A DNA stretch of 64,000 bases from Scleroderma bovista. Taxonomy: Eukaryota > Basidiomycota > Agaricomycetes > Boletales > Sclerodermataceae. Of this stretch, positions 61,659 through 64,000 are shown piece by piece. The translations under genes and the position numbers were made by a program. The DNA is taken from assembly GCA_037178675.1 (NCBI GenBank), contig JAYMGJ010000048.1, positions 80,849-144,848 of the forward strand. Direction: 5' to 3'. The first letter of the stretch is position 1. Each line of letters starts with the position of its first letter. The notes beneath the pieces are model-generated. The model was given only the letters and a program-made list of their open reading frames with translations, was not told the origin of the DNA and searched no databases.

Positions 61659-63209
61659 TCAAAAGCCCAGCTTCTTGTGTATAATATCAGGATCTTCTTG
61701 GTACTCCTCTGCTGATACCCACATCTACGATAGTCTTAGCATAAAAGTCCGGCAACGTTCGAAGACAAACCTTTTTGAAAGTACCCAATCCCGCAAGGAT
61801 AGATCCACCTATCCATGTGGAGTATTTGCGTTCCGGGGGGGCGTATATCTTGATTTTGACGTCTTTCAGAGCCAGTTTCTTCACTTCATTGAGAAGTCGG
61901 TCGCCGAACCCTGAAAAGGGATGAGACCGAGGGGAACAGGCAGAGATTCACGACCTTACCTTTACATAGCGTACTCCCCCCACTGAGAACTATGTTTGAG
62001 AACAGGCTTTTGCGAAGATCAAGGTCGACTCGGTTGATGGAATCTACGACGACCTGGTGGACGCCGGCGTATTCCTGACCAATAAGTTCGGGGTTGAATA
62101 ATATCTCTGGTGCACGGAAACGCTCGGGTCCGAGCTATCGAGATCATAAGGTGGAATTAGGAATGAATTCCACATCTGCCTCATACCTGAATCACGTTCC
62201 CATCGGGTAACCGGAATTCTTCTGTGCGTCCCAGTGAGTCTTTCTCCTCTTTAGAAGGGTTTAGCGCAATGTAGCAACACTTCTCCTTGATGATCCTCAC
62301 AACCTCCCGCTCAGCGGTTGTGTGCAGGTGGTGTCCGGATTTTCGTAGTAGTAATTGCAAATTGTCCGTCACGTCTCTGAAAACAACCGGTCCCCGTGCG
62401 CGTCATCGGTAAGATCAGACGACACATACCTTCCTGCGACATCGACTCGACGAATGGCATGTGGCATAGAGAAGCCTTCGAACACGGGCACAGCGTGTGT
62501 GACACCGTCTCCGGAATCCAGAACAATGCCTGTTGTTCGACCAGAGGAATATCTTGCTCGCAAGGCGATTAGATGTCAACCCACGCAGCGTGAGCACGAC
62601 CTTACAGTGACAGGACCGCTTGTACCGAAATAAAGAGCGCAGGCACGTTGAATGTATCGAAGAATATTTGAGCAGCGACGTCACGGTTGCTGCGTGGGTT
62701 TAATGGTGCTTCTGTCAAAAGAACTGGGTGCTGTTAGGAAGTGGTGAGCTGAAGACGATGGCACGGAGCAGGTACGGGCAGAACCTCTTCGCTGAGTGTC
62801 CCCAGCTCCTCTGCGTATATATAACTCCATATACGCTCCATATCGTCCCAGTCAGTTACTATACCATGCTCGATCGGATACTTGATTTTGAGAAGACCGC
62901 GAAACTCCTGTGCGCGCCGACCAATGAAAACGTCCCCTTCCAAGGCACCTGCCATAACCCGGACGTGTTTAGGTCGTCCGACGCTGTATTGCTCGACAGA
63001 ATGAGAAAGACGATACACGAGCTGGGTGATGACATACAAAGATGGGAAGAAGCATTTTGGATGATCCTGGCCAGCGAAGCCTGCCTTGATGGTCCCTGAG
63101 CCCTGCAGACTGGTAAGCCCACAGAGATGTGAAGAGTAAGTGGGGATGAATGCACATTGTCAATCACGACTGGCTGGTTGGTCAAGACGTCTTCGAACTC
63201 GGCTGACAT
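61659..63209 (-). CDS. ARP1: Arp1 (centractin), dynactin filament subunit
   Basis: Actin-related protein forming the dynactin minifilament. Start [18 protein letters not shown] at 63209; after an intron a G-rich loop and KAGFAG-type block, then [108 protein letters not shown] and [10 protein letters not shown] follow, then [38 protein letters not shown] and [16 protein letters not shown]. The last exon [18 protein letters not shown] stops at 61659. [11 protein letters not shown] separates Arp1 from conventional actin. Eight or so introns. Confidence 0.93.
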
Positions 63210-63363
63210 CTTGGAATAACGTTCAGGGCAATGGATGACTACCCAGAAGAGTTACGCAGACACGATGAGTGCGATGTAGGTGCTGATGAGTAGTGACTTT
63301 GCTCAAGTCCAGTGTCTGTGCTTTGACGCGTCCGACGCAGCTTCCGCTTTCAGTCACCTTTCC

Positions 63364-64000
63364 ATGGCACCACCACGTAGCATACCAGCACTCAAACTTG
63401 TGTTGTTTTTACTATGCGTCGTGCGTAGCAGAATCGTACTCGCACTCGAGCCATTTGACATTTCGTGACCCAGGTTCCTGCATGTCAGGCTATCCTGAAC
63501 AAGTGGGAGGTCACCAACTTTTGCAAATGTGCGTGGTCCCTCGGTCTCGCTCATTCTTGGTGACCATACAGACGTTCATAGAATTTTGCAGGTATCTGTT
63601 TCGGTTCAAACTACACGATCCTTCATATGCACACGCCCGATAATCCCTCGAAGCCGTGTCTGTCGTGCACCAAGCAGTGGTGCTTGAATCAGAACCTCCC
63701 GATCTGCGCTGGGGCGACCCTCGGAGACACAGACCCAGATACTGCGACGGGAAAGGAAGGCGACGTAGAAGCGAGATGTTTCCGTGAGCCTCGACGTTTT
63801 GGCGTTTTTGTGACAAGAGCTCGAGCTCCTTGCAGAACGCGATTCTCCAAGGGACCAGCTGGTGGTCACCTTGTTTCTCTTGACTGTTCTAGGCTTGCTA
63901 CTCACTGCTGGGATTAAAAACCGCATGCTCAAGGCTGGTATCAATCCCAATTTGTCGTGGTCACCTGGCAGACGGTGGTGGGAGGTTTGGCCATCTTCAT
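63364..64000 (+). CDS. Cys-rich type I membrane protein, partial at window edge
   Basis: A coherent four-exon model. MAPPRSIPALKLVLFLLCVV (signal peptide) splices at GTC|gtgcgt...acccag|GTTCC to PACQAILNKWEVTNFCKC. A second intron leads to ICFGSNYTILHMHTPDNPSKP and CLSCTKQWCLNQNLPICAGA, GDTDPDTATGKEGDVEARCF. A third leads to QELELLAERDSPRDQ, a membrane helix (LVVTLFLLTVLGLLLTAGI) and a basic tail that is still open at 64000. The CKCxCF...CxxC..WC...C pattern looks like a conserved fungal secretory-pathway protein; I cannot name it. The 3' end lies outside the window. Confidence 0.65.

Overview
The window is nuclear DNA from a filamentous fungus, almost certainly a basidiomycete of the Agaricomycetes type. 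Genes are dense, on both strands, and broken by many short introns (mostly about 45-60 nt) with GT(A/G)...(C/T)AG ends. Protein matches are consistently fungal: a Pil1/Sur7 eisosome pair, Spp1, Snf4, Ssh4, a fungal TEF1 layout and mushroom-type orphan proteins. No transposon, CRISPR array, prophage, secondary-metabolite cluster or bacterial-style operon was seen. Gene models were built by hand: reading frames were joined at GT/AG sites where family similarity continued. Outer limits are therefore usually firm, but some internal junctions and starts are approximate.

Left third (1-22.5 kb): RIO2 kinase, NatD/Naa40 acetyltransferase, a GH3-family protein, eisosome Pil1, eIF4E, an SLC25A39/40-Mtm1 mitochondrial carrier, Vam7-like PX-SNARE, Snf4 (AMPK gamma), Ssh4-like SPRY adaptor, cytoplasmic aspartyl-tRNA synthetase, mitochondrial aspartate aminotransferase, two orphan genes and a Sur7/PalI-like tetraspan protein.

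Middle third (22.5-44 kb): peroxisomal-type 3-ketoacyl-CoA thiolase, a divergent mitochondrial pair (bL32m and NDUFA5), an Stm1/SERBP1-like ribosome-binding protein, a very long Spp1/CFP1-type PHD protein (COMPASS), LSM1, a type II tRNA-Ser(UGA) with an 8-nt intron, a Tfc7/tau55-like histidine-phosphatase protein, MEMO1, ribosomal protein eL32, a PAS-kinase-type Ser/Thr kinase, TEF1 (eEF1A) and a dienelactone hydrolase.

Right third (44-64 kb): an NAT8-like GNAT, Elongator subunit Elp5, Sec9 t-SNARE, an SRA/YDG-domain protein, a small Ser/Thr-rich GPI-type protein, MYG1 nuclease, a MARVEL-like membrane protein, an MFSD1-like transporter, a mushroom orphan protein, eL15, a secreted GH16 glucanase, eS24, Arp1 (centractin) and a Cys-rich type I membrane protein cut by the window edge.

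Most genes are housekeeping, with a strong translation theme (eIF4E, AspRS, eEF1A, eL32, eL15, eS24, Rio2, Stm1-like, tRNA-Ser, Elp5). Many are arranged as divergent pairs sharing 60-530 bp promoters. The most unusual arrangement is at 34.1-34.4 kb. There the tRNA-Ser gene fills the promoter/leader of a gene resembling a TFIIIC subunit, and its Pol III terminator ends three bases before that gene's start codon.
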